From contig NZ_QKLW01000004.1 of NCBI RefSeq assembly GCF_003208215.1, positions 1 to 64,000 of the forward strand: a DNA stretch of 64,000 bases. Reading direction: 5' to 3'. The stretch is from Marinomonas alcarazii (GTDB taxonomy: Bacteria; Pseudomonadota; Gammaproteobacteria; Pseudomonadales; Marinomonadaceae). Under the pieces are notes generated by a model. The model was not told the origin of the DNA, searched no databases, and saw only the letters and a list, made by a program, of their open reading frames with translations. Shown one piece after another: positions 26,179-35,998 of the stretch. Position numbers and translations under genes: made by a program. Each line of letters begins with the position of its first letter. Within the stretch, counting starts at the first letter, position 1.

Positions 26179-27570
26179 ATGTTGTATCCCATTATTAACT
26201 TAGTGGTTTTCGCTTTGTTAATTGTATTGCTGTTTAAGCTTCAAAAAGCAAAAAAGACACTGTCTACCCAAGTGTTTACTGGTTTGGGCTTAGGTGTTGC
26301 CTTTGGTGCTGCGCTGCAATTTATCTATGGTGTTGGCAGTGCAGAAGCAAGCGCCACGCTAGAGTATGTAAATATAGTTGGTTATGGCTATGTTAGCTTG
26401 CTGAAAATGATCATTATGCCGTTAATTTTGGTGTCTATTATTGGCGCTATCATTAAGGTGAAAGACACGGGCTCTTTGGGCAAGATGTCTGGCGGTATTA
26501 TCGGTATCTTGTTAGCAACTACCGCAGCTTCTGCCTTGATTGGTGTTTTTGTCAGCAATTTATTTGGTTTGTCTGCAGATGGTATCGTACAGGGCGCTCG
26601 TGAAATGGCGCGTGGTGCGGCATTAGAGACACGTCTTGATGGTCTGGCTAGTGTGTCTTTTGCTGACATGATTACGTCTTTCTTCCCTGGTAATCCTTTT
26701 GCTGATTTGGCGGGTAGTCGTCCGACTTCTACAATCGCTGTGGTGATTTTTGCTGCCTTCGTCGGTATCGCTGGGGTGACAGTTGCCCGCTCTGAGCCAG
26801 AATTAGGCGCAAGTTTTGAACGTTTTGTTGATGTAGCTCAATCAATTGTTAGAACCTTGGTTCGTATGGTGCTAAGCCTTACGCCATATGGTATTTTGGC
26901 TCTGATGACTAAGGTCGTTGCTGGTTCTAATGTTGATGACATACTGACGCTGCTTAACTTTGTTGTGGCCTCTTATGTTGGTTTGGCACTCATTTTAGTC
27001 ATGCATTTATGTTTATTGGCTTTCAATGGTATTTCACCTCTGCGTTACTTTAAGAAAGTCTTGCCAGTATTGTTGTTTGCCTTTACTTCCCGTTCGAGTG
27101 CGGGAACGATCCCGCTAAACATCGATACTCAGGTAAAACGTCTGGGTAACGGTGAGGGTGAGTCAAACTTTTCGGCTTCTTTTGGTGCGACGATGGGCCA
27201 AAATGGTTGTGCTGGTTTGTATCCAGCCATGTTGGCCGTGATGATCGCGCCAACTGTGGGCATTAACCCGTTGGATCCAAGCTTCATCATTTCATTGATT
27301 GCCATTGTGACGGTTAGCTCGTTCGGTATTGCAGGTATTGGTGGTGGCGCGACATTCGCTGCATTGATTGTCTTATCCGCTTTAGATATGCCAGTTGCAT
27401 TAGCGGGTTTGTTAATTTCTATTGAGCCTTTGATCGATATGGGGCGAACAGCCGTAAATGTGAATGGGGCAATGACTGCCGGTAGTATTACATCTAAATG
27501 GCTTGGTCATTCAGATTCGAGTGTGTTTGAACAAGATGAAGTGCCTGAAGCAGAGCTGAAAAACAGTTAA
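26179..27570 (+). CDS. tcyP: Dicarboxylate/amino acid:cation symporter, TcyP-type (L-cystine)
   Basis: 463 aa from ATG 26179 (AAGG eight bases upstream); a longer open frame from 26131 lacks support. It belongs to the DAACS/glutamate-transporter fold, with about eight TM helices and re-entrant loops. The conserved substrate/Na+ site segments are FAFTSRSSAGTIPLN, the MGQNGCAGLYPAM stretch and the late DMGRTAVNVNGAMTA motif. Residue pattern and length resemble the L-cystine uptake protein TcyP/YdjN. Substrate is inferred. The 262-bp upstream gap (25917-26178), shared with the divergent HD-GYP gene, is AT-rich with no structured site I can name. Confidence 0.85.
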   Translation: MLYPIINLVVFALLIVLLFKLQKAKKTLSTQVFTGLGLGVAFGAALQFIYGVGSAEASATLEYVNIVGYGYVSLLKMIIMPLILVSIIGAIIKVKDTGSLGKMSGGIIGILLATTAASALIGVFVSNLFGLSADGIVQGAREMARGAALETRLDGLASVSFADMITSFFPGNPFADLAGSRPTSTIAVVIFAAFVGIAGVTVARSEPELGASFERFVDVAQSIVRTLVRMVLSLTPYGILALMTKVVAGSNVDDILTLLNFVVASYVGLALILVMHLCLLAFNGISPLRYFKKVLPVLLFAFTSRSSAGTIPLNIDTQVKRLGNGEGESNFSASFGATMGQNGCAGLYPAMLAVMIAPTVGINPLDPSFIISLIAIVTVSSFGIAGIGGGATFAALIVLSALDMPVALAGLLISIEPLIDMGRTAVNVNGAMTAGSITSKWLGHSDSSVFEQDEVPEAELKNS

Positions 27571-27601
27571 TGATATAGGGCTGCAATATTTTGTTTATAT
27601 A

Positions 27602-27627
27602 AAACCACCTTCGGGTGGTTTTTTTAT
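27602..27627 (+). terminator. Terminator after the symporter
   Basis: AACCACC-TTCG-GGTGGTT stem with a UUCG tetraloop, then seven T residues: a textbook intrinsic terminator. Confidence 0.93.
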
Positions 27628-27766
27628 GAATTTTTTTGGAGAAGTATTAACTGCGGTAGTTAATAAAAGAGCGCAAATTTTTTGCTGATCTATATTAATG
27701 ATATTGGGCATGCAAAGTGCATGATTTCGTCTAAGCTTGCTTTATAACAACGACAAGGAGAGGCTA

Positions 27767-29758
27767 GTGTCCTTATTTTCAAATCTAAAAGTATCTCATT
27801 CGGTTGCCATTGTTGGCATATTACCCTCACTTTTTGCGATTATTATCGTGGCGTTTTTGGTCACAGATCTTAATGAACAAGTGGATGAGGGGGTGCTTGC
27901 GGAAGACATGGTAAAGCTATCAACTATTCTTGATGGGGTAGCACATAATTATGCTGTAGAGCGTGGTTTGAGTGCAGGTTTTTTGGGAAGCAAAGGCAGT
28001 AATGGCGCCGAGGCATTATTAGCTCAGCGTAAGGTGGCTGATAGTGCAGAAGAAGCCCTTCGCAATATTGATGAAGATGCTTTTGAAGAATTGTCGTTAG
28101 ATCGTTTGAATCGCTTGCGAAATCCTGTTTTAAATTTGCTAAAGGATAAGAGTCAGATCCGTCAAAAAGTGGATGCGTTAGCCGCGGATAATGGCGCTTT
28201 TGATTTTTATTCTGAGGTCAACCGTAAAGCTCTTGGTTCGATAGAGCGTGTTATTTTAGATGTGAGTAATCGCGATATTGCTAAAGCACTTGAAGCTCGC
28301 TTAAGTTTGTTGTGGATGAAGGAGCGAGTCGGTCAGTATCGTGGTGCACTGAATGGCGTCTATGCCGCTAAGACGACAACCTTAATGCGCCAGTCTCAGA
28401 TTGCGGCTTTTATTATTGATGAGGAGCATCAATTAGAACACTTTATGGTGACGTCATCCGATAAGGAGCAAGCCTTGCTGGACACGGCGATGAAAAATGC
28501 AAAATGGCAGGCGGTCGACCAAGCGACTAAGAATTTTTTGGCGTTACAGGATGTGTCCTCTGTGAACGGCCCCGCTGATTGGTTTGCGCTTGCGACGGCG
28601 AAGATAGGTTTGATTAAAGGTGTTGCTGATCAGGTTAGTACAGAGATCAAAACGTTAAGTAGCGCCATGACAGCGCAAAGTAAGCTGTATCGTAATGGGC
28701 TGGTGATTGGCTTTATTGTACTGATTACACCGGTTATTTTGTTGGCATTTTCGTTGACTCGTTCCCTAACAAAACGTGTGGAAGAAATTAGCCGAGCATT
28801 ATCTAATGTCTCTGTAGAACGTAATTTAGTCGGCCGAATTGAAAATACGTCGAAAGACGAATTGGGTGAAATTATCCAATATCTCAATGTTCACTTAGAT
28901 CATCTGAGTGAGTCATTTCATCTGATGGTGGATATGGCATCAGAATCAAAAGAAAGCATGAATGTATTAAGTGGCTATTCTAAAACTGCATTAGAGGAAA
29001 CCAAAGACCAGTTTAATCAAACCGATCTTATGGCTTCTGCTGTAGAGGAGATGTCTCTGACCAGCAACACTATTTCTCAGGATATGCAATCCTCAGCGGA
29101 GGCGACGGAAAGTATTCGTCAGCAGAGTACCCAAGGTTCAGAACGTATGCAGAGTATTCTGCAATCTATCGCAAATTTATCATCTGAAGTGGAAGGTGGT
29201 CATAAAGCGGTACAGTCTGTGACGGATCATACGGAAGAAATTAGCAGTATTCTGCAAACCATCGAATCTATTGCTGAACAAACGAATTTGTTAGCCCTTA
29301 ATGCCGCAATCGAGGCGGCTCGAGCAGGAGAGCAAGGTCGAGGTTTTGCGGTAGTGGCAGACGAAGTTAGAACGCTGGCGCAGCGTACACAAAATTCGAC
29401 GGAAGAGATTCGTTCGATGATAGAAGCCTTGGTAGGTTCTGGTAAGAGTGCGCTTCAATCAATGGGGCAATGTGCCAACATGGCAACGGAAACATCGAAT
29501 GTAGTGACTGAGAACGTCACTATGATGCAAGGCTTATTTGAGGCCATAGAGCATTTGGCTCAAACAATTGAACGAGTTGCTACCGCGTCTGAAGAACAAT
29601 CACAGGTCTCTGAAGAAATTAATAAGAACATTCAAAATGTCAGCGAACGTTCCGAACGAATTCTGGACATGGTGAATAAAACCGATGAAGGGGCAGGTCA
29701 AGCCAAGCAGCGTTTTGAAAACGTATTGAAAGAGATTAGCTCTTACAAGTTGAGTTAG
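27767..29758 (+). CDS. Methyl-accepting chemotaxis protein with NIT sensor domain
   Basis: 663 aa from GTG 27767, preceded by AAGGAGAGG; an upstream in-frame TTG lacks such a site. TM1 (~10-32), a periplasmic helical nitrate/nitrite-sensing (NIT) domain (~40-300) recognised by the [11 protein letters not shown] motif, TM2 (~310-330), HAMP (~330-385), then the coiled-coil signalling domain with the conserved tip [20 protein letters not shown] (about 500-520). It would report an extracellular signal, perhaps nitrate or nitrite, to CheA/CheW. No CheR/CheB-tethering pentapeptide is seen at the C-terminus (SYKLS). Confidence 0.92.
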   Translation: MSLFSNLKVSHSVAIVGILPSLFAIIIVAFLVTDLNEQVDEGVLAEDMVKLSTILDGVAHNYAVERGLSAGFLGSKGSNGAEALLAQRKVADSAEEALRNIDEDAFEELSLDRLNRLRNPVLNLLKDKSQIRQKVDALAADNGAFDFYSEVNRKALGSIERVILDVSNRDIAKALEARLSLLWMKERVGQYRGALNGVYAAKTTTLMRQSQIAAFIIDEEHQLEHFMVTSSDKEQALLDTAMKNAKWQAVDQATKNFLALQDVSSVNGPADWFALATAKIGLIKGVADQVSTEIKTLSSAMTAQSKLYRNGLVIGFIVLITPVILLAFSLTRSLTKRVEEISRALSNVSVERNLVGRIENTSKDELGEIIQYLNVHLDHLSESFHLMVDMASESKESMNVLSGYSKTALEETKDQFNQTDLMASAVEEMSLTSNTISQDMQSSAEATESIRQQSTQGSERMQSILQSIANLSSEVEGGHKAVQSVTDHTEEISSILQTIESIAEQTNLLALNAAIEAARAGEQGRGFAVVADEVRTLAQRTQNSTEEIRSMIEALVGSGKSALQSMGQCANMATETSNVVTENVTMMQGLFEAIEHLAQTIERVATASEEQSQVSEEINKNIQNVSERSERILDMVNKTDEGAGQAKQRFENVLKEISSYKLS

Positions 29759-29769
29759 TTTTTCCTCAC

Positions 29770-29808
29770 GATGACATCTGGTTCTAGCGTTGAGAGGCAG
29801 ATGTCATC
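29770..29808. terminator. Hairpin after the chemoreceptor
   Basis: The 11-bp perfect stem GATGACATCTG/CAGATGTCATC (29770-29780 with 29798-29808) lies between convergent genes. It has no strong T tract, so termination is likely but not certain. Confidence 0.5.
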
Positions 29809-29813
29809 TTAGT

Positions 29814-30227
29814 TTAATAGGTTTGCTCAATGTTGTTTTCTTCCATGAAGGCTTCGCTGCTAAAAGCGCCGATCAATGTGCCTAAAGAAATTGACAATGC
29901 GATGATGAAGATAAGCGATTTGATGGATGGGTTTTTAATGCGTTTTCTTAGGGTGAAGTAAGAGAGTAGTGCAGCTAAATATAAAACAGCGGCATTTAGG
30001 TTAAAGAGGAAGTAGAACATAATCTCGAATGTCCAAAGAGATTCGCTGCTTTTGAATTCATTAAGAGACAGAGTTGTGTAAGCGAAGGCGAGGAATATAG
30101 CGGTAATGGTAGGTAGAATTTTATAGACAAAAAGCTTTTCTTCTTTCAATAGGACGTAGCCTATTCGTAGAGAGTAAAGGAAGCTGATCGCCCAGAATAA
30201 AAACAGAGGAAGAATGATAATTCCCAT
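29814..30227 (-). CDS. Small hypothetical membrane protein
   Basis: 137 aa with four hydrophobic segments (about residues 2-26, 37-56, 66-93 and 101-122) and short polar loops, so it is probably a four-helix inner-membrane protein. The C-terminus is acidic (SEAFMEENNIEQTY). No family was recognised and no catalytic residues stand out. It lies downstream of the RhlE-like gene in the same direction with a ~110-bp gap, and converges on the chemoreceptor gene. The function is unknown. Confidence 0.7.
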   Translation of the reverse strand: MGIIILPLFLFWAISFLYSLRIGYVLLKEEKLFVYKILPTITAIFLAFAYTTLSLNEFKSSESLWTFEIMFYFLFNLNAAVLYLAALLSYFTLRKRIKNPSIKSLIFIIALSISLGTLIGAFSSEAFMEENNIEQTY

Positions 30228-30337
30228 GACACGTCCTTGATGTAAGTGAGTTGTTATTTAATCTTATGCGCTGTTCAAAGAAAAGACACAGTAGCGGTAT
30301 GCTCACTGTGGCTTTATTTTAGCAGACTCACTGAAAA

Positions 30338-31687
30338 TTAGTCTGGCTTACGGTTACGACGCGCTGGCGCTAATGGTTTGCTACGTAGACCTTGTCCAGG
30401 TGTCATTTCTGCTTTCGGTGCTGCAGGGCGACGTTTGCCAGATTTAGGCGCGTTACCTTGCTTTGCTCCAGCGTGTTGATCGCGTGGGGCTTTCGGTTTT
30501 TTCGGCTTTTTGGGTTTAATTGGGCGCGTATCAAGGGTGGTATCAGGCAACATGTGTGTTGGAATGAAGTCATCTTCATAACGACGCTCAATCAGCTTTT
30601 GAGTCAGGCGCTCAATGGCACGTAATTGATCCAGTTCGTCAGCTGCAACCAATGAAATTGCTTTGCCTGTCGCACCAGCGCGGCCAGTACGACCGATGCG
30701 GTGAACGTAATCTTCAGCCACATCAGGTAAATCAAAGTTGACAACGTGAGGCAGCTGTTCGATGTCTAGACCACGAGCGGCAATGTCGGTTGCAACGAGA
30801 ATGCGAATGCGGCCTTCTTTAAAATCGGCTAGGGCACGGGTGCGTGCGCCTTGGCTTTTATTGCCGTGAATAGCACTAGCACGAATGCCAGCGTCTTCTA
30901 ATTGTTTGGTGATCTTGTTGGCGCCGTGTTTGGTGCGAGAAAATACCAAGGCTTGATCCCAGCGACCTTGGGCTATAAGTTGAATCAATAATTCCGATTT
31001 ACGTTTTTTGTCTACTGGGTGTAACCACTGCTCAACAGAAACGGCTGTCGCATTACGTGGCGTGACAGAGATTTCAACAGGGTTGTTGACTAAGCCTTTC
31101 GCTAGTTGGCGAATCTCTGGAGAGAAGGTCGCAGAGAACAATAGGTTCTGGCGTTTTTTCGGTAAGATGGCTAGGATCTTTTTGATGTCATGAATGAAGC
31201 CCATGTCTAACATTCGATCGGCTTCATCTAAAACCAGCACTTCCAATTTATCGAAACGCACGGCTTTTTGGTTGTATAAATCCATCATACGACCAGGCGT
31301 CGCAATAAGAATATCTGCGCCGCGTCGAAGGGCCATCATTTGAGGGTTGATTTTGACGCCACCAAATACAACGGTCGACTTAAGACCTAGGTGCTGGCCG
31401 TAGTTCTTTACGCTTTCAGCGACTTGAGCGGCGAGTTCTCGTGTTGGTGTTAACACCAAAGCACGAACCTGATTATTTTGCGCATGCTCGCCTTTACTCA
31501 GAATTTCAAGCAAGGGTAGGGTAAAACCGGCTGTTTTGCCTGTCCCTGTTTGGGCCGCGGCCATCACATCTTGGCCTTCAAGAATGGCTGGTATTGCCTG
31601 AGCTTGAATTGCAGACGGCTCAGTATAGCCTTGATCTTCAATGGCTTTTAGGATGGGGGCAGAAAGCCCAAGTTTGTTGAAACTCAT
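30338..31687 (-). CDS. rhlE: DEAD-box RNA helicase, RhlE-like
   Basis: 449 aa from the ATG at 31687, the usual MSFNKLGL start; an ATG four codons upstream is also possible. All SF2 motifs are present: the Q motif (GYTEPSAIQ), motif I AQTGTGKT, Ia PTRELA, motif II DEAD, motif III SAT, and motif [12 protein letters not shown]. The C-terminal tail from about residue 385 is Lys/Pro/Arg-rich ([12 protein letters not shown]), probably an RNA-binding extension. RhlE-group helicases remodel rRNA and act in ribosome assembly or mRNA turnover, often at low temperature. Assignment to RhlE rather than SrmB or DeaD rests on size and tail. Confidence 0.92.
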   Translation of the reverse strand: MSFNKLGLSAPILKAIEDQGYTEPSAIQAQAIPAILEGQDVMAAAQTGTGKTAGFTLPLLEILSKGEHAQNNQVRALVLTPTRELAAQVAESVKNYGQHLGLKSTVVFGGVKINPQMMALRRGADILIATPGRMMDLYNQKAVRFDKLEVLVLDEADRMLDMGFIHDIKKILAILPKKRQNLLFSATFSPEIRQLAKGLVNNPVEISVTPRNATAVSVEQWLHPVDKKRKSELLIQLIAQGRWDQALVFSRTKHGANKITKQLEDAGIRASAIHGNKSQGARTRALADFKEGRIRILVATDIAARGLDIEQLPHVVNFDLPDVAEDYVHRIGRTGRAGATGKAISLVAADELDQLRAIERLTQKLIERRYEDDFIPTHMLPDTTLDTRPIKPKKPKKPKAPRDQHAGAKQGNAPKSGKRRPAAPKAEMTPGQGLRSKPLAPARRNRKPD

Positions 31688-31755
31688 AGATGTTCTCATG
31701 TTTTATAAAGGCAGGTGCAAAGCTGAAAAATCAGGTTATGCAAGAATTTCGCGAA

Positions 31756-31793
31756 GCTTACCTTATATCGGCTCTACATGCTATGTGGTAAGC
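31756..31793 (-). promoter_or_regulatory. Hairpin in the 5' region of the RhlE-like gene
   Basis: GCTTACC/GGTAAGC (31756-31762 with 31787-31793) forms a 7-bp stem with a 24-nt loop in the 299-bp gap 31688-31986. It may lie in a leader RNA; long structured leaders are known for cold-induced helicase mRNAs. The remainder of the gap is AT-rich promoter-like DNA for this gene and the divergent monooxygenase. Confidence 0.3.
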
Positions 31794-31986
31794 CTCTTAC
31801 TGAAATTTAACAGTATGCATATTAGTCTATTTTAAACATGTTTTAACAAGGTGTTGTTTTTGAGGTTGGCTATTTTTAGGCTCATTTTATCATTAGTGAC
31901 ATGGGTCGGTTTTATTTCAACGGAAAGTCGCTACTATGCCCTGTAGATTGTTTATAAAAATCTCATTTTAAAAGAGAGGGTGTTAT

Positions 31987-33180
31987 TTGAAGCAGGTTAA
32001 TCGTGTTGTGATTGCAGGTGCTGGGATTGGTGGCTTGTGTGCAGCATTAGCTTTGGCAAAGCGTGATATTCAAGTGGTGGTTTGTGAGCAAGCCGTAAGT
32101 CTTGGTGAGGTGGGGGCGGGTTTACAAATGAGCCCGAATGCCATGAAGGTTCTGCGTGAACTGGGTTTAGAAGCAGAGCTAAGCGCTTTTGCTTTTGTGC
32201 CTCAGAACGCTGCGATTCGACATTATAAAACGGGTGAATATTACCTTAAATCTCCTTTGGCGGAGCAAGCCGAAGTGCGATATGGCGCGCCTTATTGGCA
32301 TTTGCACCGCGCTGATTTGCATCAGGTATTGGCGCAAGCCTGTTCCCAAGCGGGTGTGGAATTAGTGCTCAATTCAACGGTAGATTCTTACCGCGAAGAT
32401 AAGGCGCTAAATCAAGTTTGTGTGTCCCTTGATGGTGGACGTGAAATTTGGGGGGATTTACTGATTGGTGCGGATGGCATTCGCTCAAAAGTACGTGAGC
32501 AAATGCTTGGCAAGGAGCGCCCTACTTTTATGGGGCAGGTGGCATGGCGTGGTGTTATTCCTGTGAGTGATCTGACAGTTAATGTGAAGCCGGATGCCTG
32601 TGTTTGGGCGGGGCCTGGTCGGCATTTTGTCAGTTATTATCTGCGTGGTGGTGATTACGTTAACTTTGTTGCGGTTGAAGAGCGCAGTGATTGGCTGTCC
32701 GAATCTTGGCGTGAAGAGGGGGACATAGCCGAATTGAAACGAGTTTTTGCTGATTGGCACCCTGAGGTTAGCCAGTTGATTGCTTGTGCGAAAAGTACTT
32801 TTTTATGGGCTCTGAATGGGCGTGACGAATTACCTACTTGGCATCAGGGACGAGTGGTTTTGTTAGGTGATGCTTGTCATCCAATGTTGCCTTTTATGGC
32901 ACAAGGAGCGGCTATGGCAATTGAGGATGCGTATGTTTTGGCTGAAAATTTAGCTCGCCACGAATGCCATGCAGCATTGGTTGAGTATGAGCAAATTCGA
33001 AAGCCAAGAGCAACCAAAGTTCAGCAGATGTCGAAAGCCAACGCTGGTCTCTATCATATGCAGGGCGGTGTATTTGGCAAGGCGAAATTAAGAGCGCTCC
33101 AGGCCGCAGGTCGCTTTGTTCCTAATGTTATTCAATCTAAGTTGGATGCTGTTTATGGCCATGATGTAACGCAGGGGTGA
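31987..33180 (+). CDS. FAD-dependent aromatic hydroxylase (salicylate/3-hydroxybenzoate hydroxylase-like)
   Basis: 397 aa from a TTG start preceded by GAGAGGG. It is a group A flavoprotein monooxygenase: the Rossmann GAGIGGL (10-16) binds the ADP part of FAD, the DG motif GADGIRSKVR (about 160-170) contacts FAD/NADPH, and the GD motif LLGDACHPMLPFMAQG (about 293-308) binds the ribityl chain. Such enzymes add oxygen to an aromatic ring with NAD(P)H. The closest look is to salicylate 1- or 3-hydroxybenzoate 6-hydroxylases, but no degradation genes flank it, so the substrate is open. Confidence 0.88.
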   Translation: MKQVNRVVIAGAGIGGLCAALALAKRDIQVVVCEQAVSLGEVGAGLQMSPNAMKVLRELGLEAELSAFAFVPQNAAIRHYKTGEYYLKSPLAEQAEVRYGAPYWHLHRADLHQVLAQACSQAGVELVLNSTVDSYREDKALNQVCVSLDGGREIWGDLLIGADGIRSKVREQMLGKERPTFMGQVAWRGVIPVSDLTVNVKPDACVWAGPGRHFVSYYLRGGDYVNFVAVEERSDWLSESWREEGDIAELKRVFADWHPEVSQLIACAKSTFLWALNGRDELPTWHQGRVVLLGDACHPMLPFMAQGAAMAIEDAYVLAENLARHECHAALVEYEQIRKPRATKVQQMSKANAGLYHMQGGVFGKAKLRALQAAGRFVPNVIQSKLDAVYGHDVTQG

Positions 33181-33358
33181 GGAGTATCGCCTTTTAAATA
33201 TGTAAGAAAAAAGTCTATTTTGTCATTTTGTGCTCTAAACTTTTCCTTTGAAATGTAATCATCTATGGTAAATAGGTAGCTTGACGGCTTTCAGTGCTCG
33301 TTTGGCATTTGTGCTCCTGAATTAAATGAATGAATCAAACACAAAGGGATGAGTTTAT

Positions 33359-35695
33359 ATGATAATTCTTTCGGTACTTTTTTTAGCAATAGGGCTAGCG
33401 TTGCTATTCGGTGGCGGTTGGTTAGTGGCACTTGACGGTAGTTCTTACTACGTTGTTGCTGGTGTTGCATTTATCGCTGTTGCTCTATTGCTAAGAAAGC
33501 GTAATAAAATAGCTAACCTTATTTATGCGCTCTTATTAGTGGGAACCTTGATTTGGTCGATTATGGAATCCGGTTTGAGCTGGTGGCCATTGGCGACTCG
33601 AATGGGGCTTTTCTTAGTTCTAGCGATTCCTCTTCTTTTATTCGCTTTCTTCAAACGTCCTGCCGGTGGACGCTTGTTATTTCCTGTTTGGTTAGCGACT
33701 GCCTTGGTGACTATATCGCCTCTATTTATGACATCTCCAACGACGATCGAAGGGCAAATGACTCGCTCTGTTAGCATTCCTGACGCCGACATGGGGGATG
33801 TGAATCAAGGGGAGTGGAATGCGTATGGACGCAGTAACTTAGGCCAGCGTTTTTCGCCTTTGGCGCAGATAACCCCTGATAATGCTGATCAGCTTCAAGT
33901 TGCTTGGCAGTATCAAACAGGTGATAAAAAAGGTCCAAAAGACGTTGGTGAGACGACTTATGAGGCAACTCCGTTAAAGTTGGCGAATGCTCTTTATGTG
34001 TGTACGCCACATAACTGGATTGTGGCTTTAGATGCCGATACTGGTGAAGAACAATGGGTTTATGATGCAAAAGTTCCTGAAGAAAGTCAGCGTCAGCATC
34101 AGACTTGCCGTGGTGTATCTTATTTACCGCCTTCGAATGCGCCTCTTCCTCCTGTTCAAAAATCATCTGTACCTGCTGAAAGCTTAACGAGTATGCAATG
34201 TGATGCTCAGTTGTTTTTACCTACGTCTGATGCTCGTCTAGTGGCTGTGGATCCAACCACTGGTGCCCGTTGTGCTAACTTTGCTGATAATGGTGAATTG
34301 GACTTAATGCACAATATGCCATTCAAACAGTCTGGTTATTATTATTCTACGTCGCCGCCAATAGTGGCTGGTGGTGTGGTGATTGTCGCGGGATCGGTGA
34401 ATGATAATTATGCGGTGAACTCGCCTTCAGGTGTGATCCGTGCTTATGATGTAAAAACAGGTGAGTTGATGTGGAACTGGGATTCAGGCCATCCAGATGA
34501 CACAACACCGATTGGTCCTAATGAAACCTATGCGACAAGCTCACCAAACAGTTGGTCTGTTGCCAGTGCTGATGAAGATCTAGGTTTGGTGTATTTCCCA
34601 ATGGGGAACCGCACGCCGGATCAACTGGGTATGTACCGTTCTCCTGCGGAAGAAAAATACGCAACCTCTGTTGTGGCTCTGAGCCTTGAAACGGGTCAGG
34701 TTGCTTGGGTTCAACAATTTGTTCATCACGATTTATGGGATATGGACACCCCTGCCCAACCCGCGTTGTTGGATTTAGATACGCCAACGGGTAAGCAGCC
34801 TGCTCTGGTGGTGCCCACTAAGCAAGGTGATGTGTACGTATTGAATAGGAAAACGGGCGAGCCGATTTTCCCTATTACAGAAGAGCCTGCGCCACAGGGC
34901 ACGATTCCTGGAGATTATGCTGCGAAAACCCAACCCACTTCGGCGTTGACGTTTAAGCCAGCTAAATTGACAGAGGCTGATATGTGGGGTGGTACACCTT
35001 TGGACCAGCTCATGTGCCGAATCCAGTTTAAGCAGTTACGTTATGAGGGCCGATACACTCCGCCTTCGTTGCAGGGAACCATCGTCTATCCTGGTAATTT
35101 TGGGGTATTCAACTGGGGCAGCATTGCCGTTGACCCTAAACGTCAGCAAATGTTTGGTATGCCGCTTTATCTAGCCTTTACATCAACCCTAGTGCCAAAA
35201 GATGGTGTTGATTTGGGAGAATCAAATAAGGGCGAGCAGGGCCTAAACTCAAATGAAGGCGCAGATTATGCGGTTGAGTTGAAACCTTTCTTATCGCCAT
35301 TAGGCGTGCCTTGTCAGCAGCCACCTTGGGGTTATGTTGCTGGTGTCGATCTTAAAACGGGCAAAACGGTGTGGAAGCATAAAAACGGCACAATTGAAGA
35401 TATGACGCCACTTAAGCTACCAATCGAAATGGGTATGCCTGGAATTGGCGGTCCCGTTATCACGGATGGTGGTGTTGTCTTTATGGCAGCAGCCGTGGAT
35501 AACTATTTGCGAGCTTATGATTTGTCTACGGGTAAAGAGTTATGGAAAGGGCGTTTGCCAGCAGGTGGTCAAGCAACACCAATGACATATTTGAACAGCA
35601 AAGGCGAGCAAATGGTTGTTCAGGTAGCTGGTGGACACGGTTCTATTGGCACCACGATTGGAGACTATGTCGTCGCTTATAAACTGAAAAAATAA
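33359..35695 (+). CDS. gcd: Membrane-bound PQQ-dependent glucose dehydrogenase
   Basis: 778 aa, close to the usual ~800. Five N-terminal TM segments (about residues 1-135) anchor an eight-bladed beta-propeller in the periplasm. Family features include the propeller opener GEWNAYGRSNLGQRFSPL, repeated W-motifs (VALDADTGEEQWVYD, IRAYDVKTGELMWNWD, VAGVDLKTGKTVWK), HDLWDMDTPAQP and the GVFNWGS block. It oxidises glucose and other aldoses to lactones and gives electrons to ubiquinone. PQQ biosynthesis genes are not in the window. A GGATGAG sequence lies before ATG 33359. Confidence 0.95.
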   Translation: MIILSVLFLAIGLALLFGGGWLVALDGSSYYVVAGVAFIAVALLLRKRNKIANLIYALLLVGTLIWSIMESGLSWWPLATRMGLFLVLAIPLLLFAFFKRPAGGRLLFPVWLATALVTISPLFMTSPTTIEGQMTRSVSIPDADMGDVNQGEWNAYGRSNLGQRFSPLAQITPDNADQLQVAWQYQTGDKKGPKDVGETTYEATPLKLANALYVCTPHNWIVALDADTGEEQWVYDAKVPEESQRQHQTCRGVSYLPPSNAPLPPVQKSSVPAESLTSMQCDAQLFLPTSDARLVAVDPTTGARCANFADNGELDLMHNMPFKQSGYYYSTSPPIVAGGVVIVAGSVNDNYAVNSPSGVIRAYDVKTGELMWNWDSGHPDDTTPIGPNETYATSSPNSWSVASADEDLGLVYFPMGNRTPDQLGMYRSPAEEKYATSVVALSLETGQVAWVQQFVHHDLWDMDTPAQPALLDLDTPTGKQPALVVPTKQGDVYVLNRKTGEPIFPITEEPAPQGTIPGDYAAKTQPTSALTFKPAKLTEADMWGGTPLDQLMCRIQFKQLRYEGRYTPPSLQGTIVYPGNFGVFNWGSIAVDPKRQQMFGMPLYLAFTSTLVPKDGVDLGESNKGEQGLNSNEGADYAVELKPFLSPLGVPCQQPPWGYVAGVDLKTGKTVWKHKNGTIEDMTPLKLPIEMGMPGIGGPVITDGGVVFMAAAVDNYLRAYDLSTGKELWKGRLPAGGQATPMTYLNSKGEQMVVQVAGGHGSIGTTIGDYVVAYKLKK

Positions 35696-35741
35696 CCTAA
35701 GAGTTCTTTGCTTTATAGCTAGGTGGTTTTATAGCTAAAAG

Positions 35742-35797
35742 AAAAACCCAAGGTTAAGGCTAGCCAATAATGGTTTGTCTTAATGATTGGGTTTTTT
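35742..35797 (+). terminator. Terminator after gcd
   Basis: An interrupted stem AAAACCCAA.GTTAAGGC/GTCTTAATGATTGGGTTTT ending in a T run. It occupies the middle of the 303-bp gap 35696-35998; the remainder is AT-rich and probably holds the promoter of the antiporter gene. Confidence 0.7.
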
Positions 35798-35998
35798 ATT
35801 GCTTGTGAGTTCTAGTATTGTGTATATGTCTATATTGAATAAAAAGGTGATATATTTGATTTTTTGGTTATAACGTTTTGTGACAACGACATTGCTAATT
35901 ATTATTGGTCTCGTTGACGACTTTTTACTATCATTCGCGCCTTTCTTCCCTAAGACCAAAAGTTGCAGGGTTAACTTAATCTGGAATCCTCAGACGAT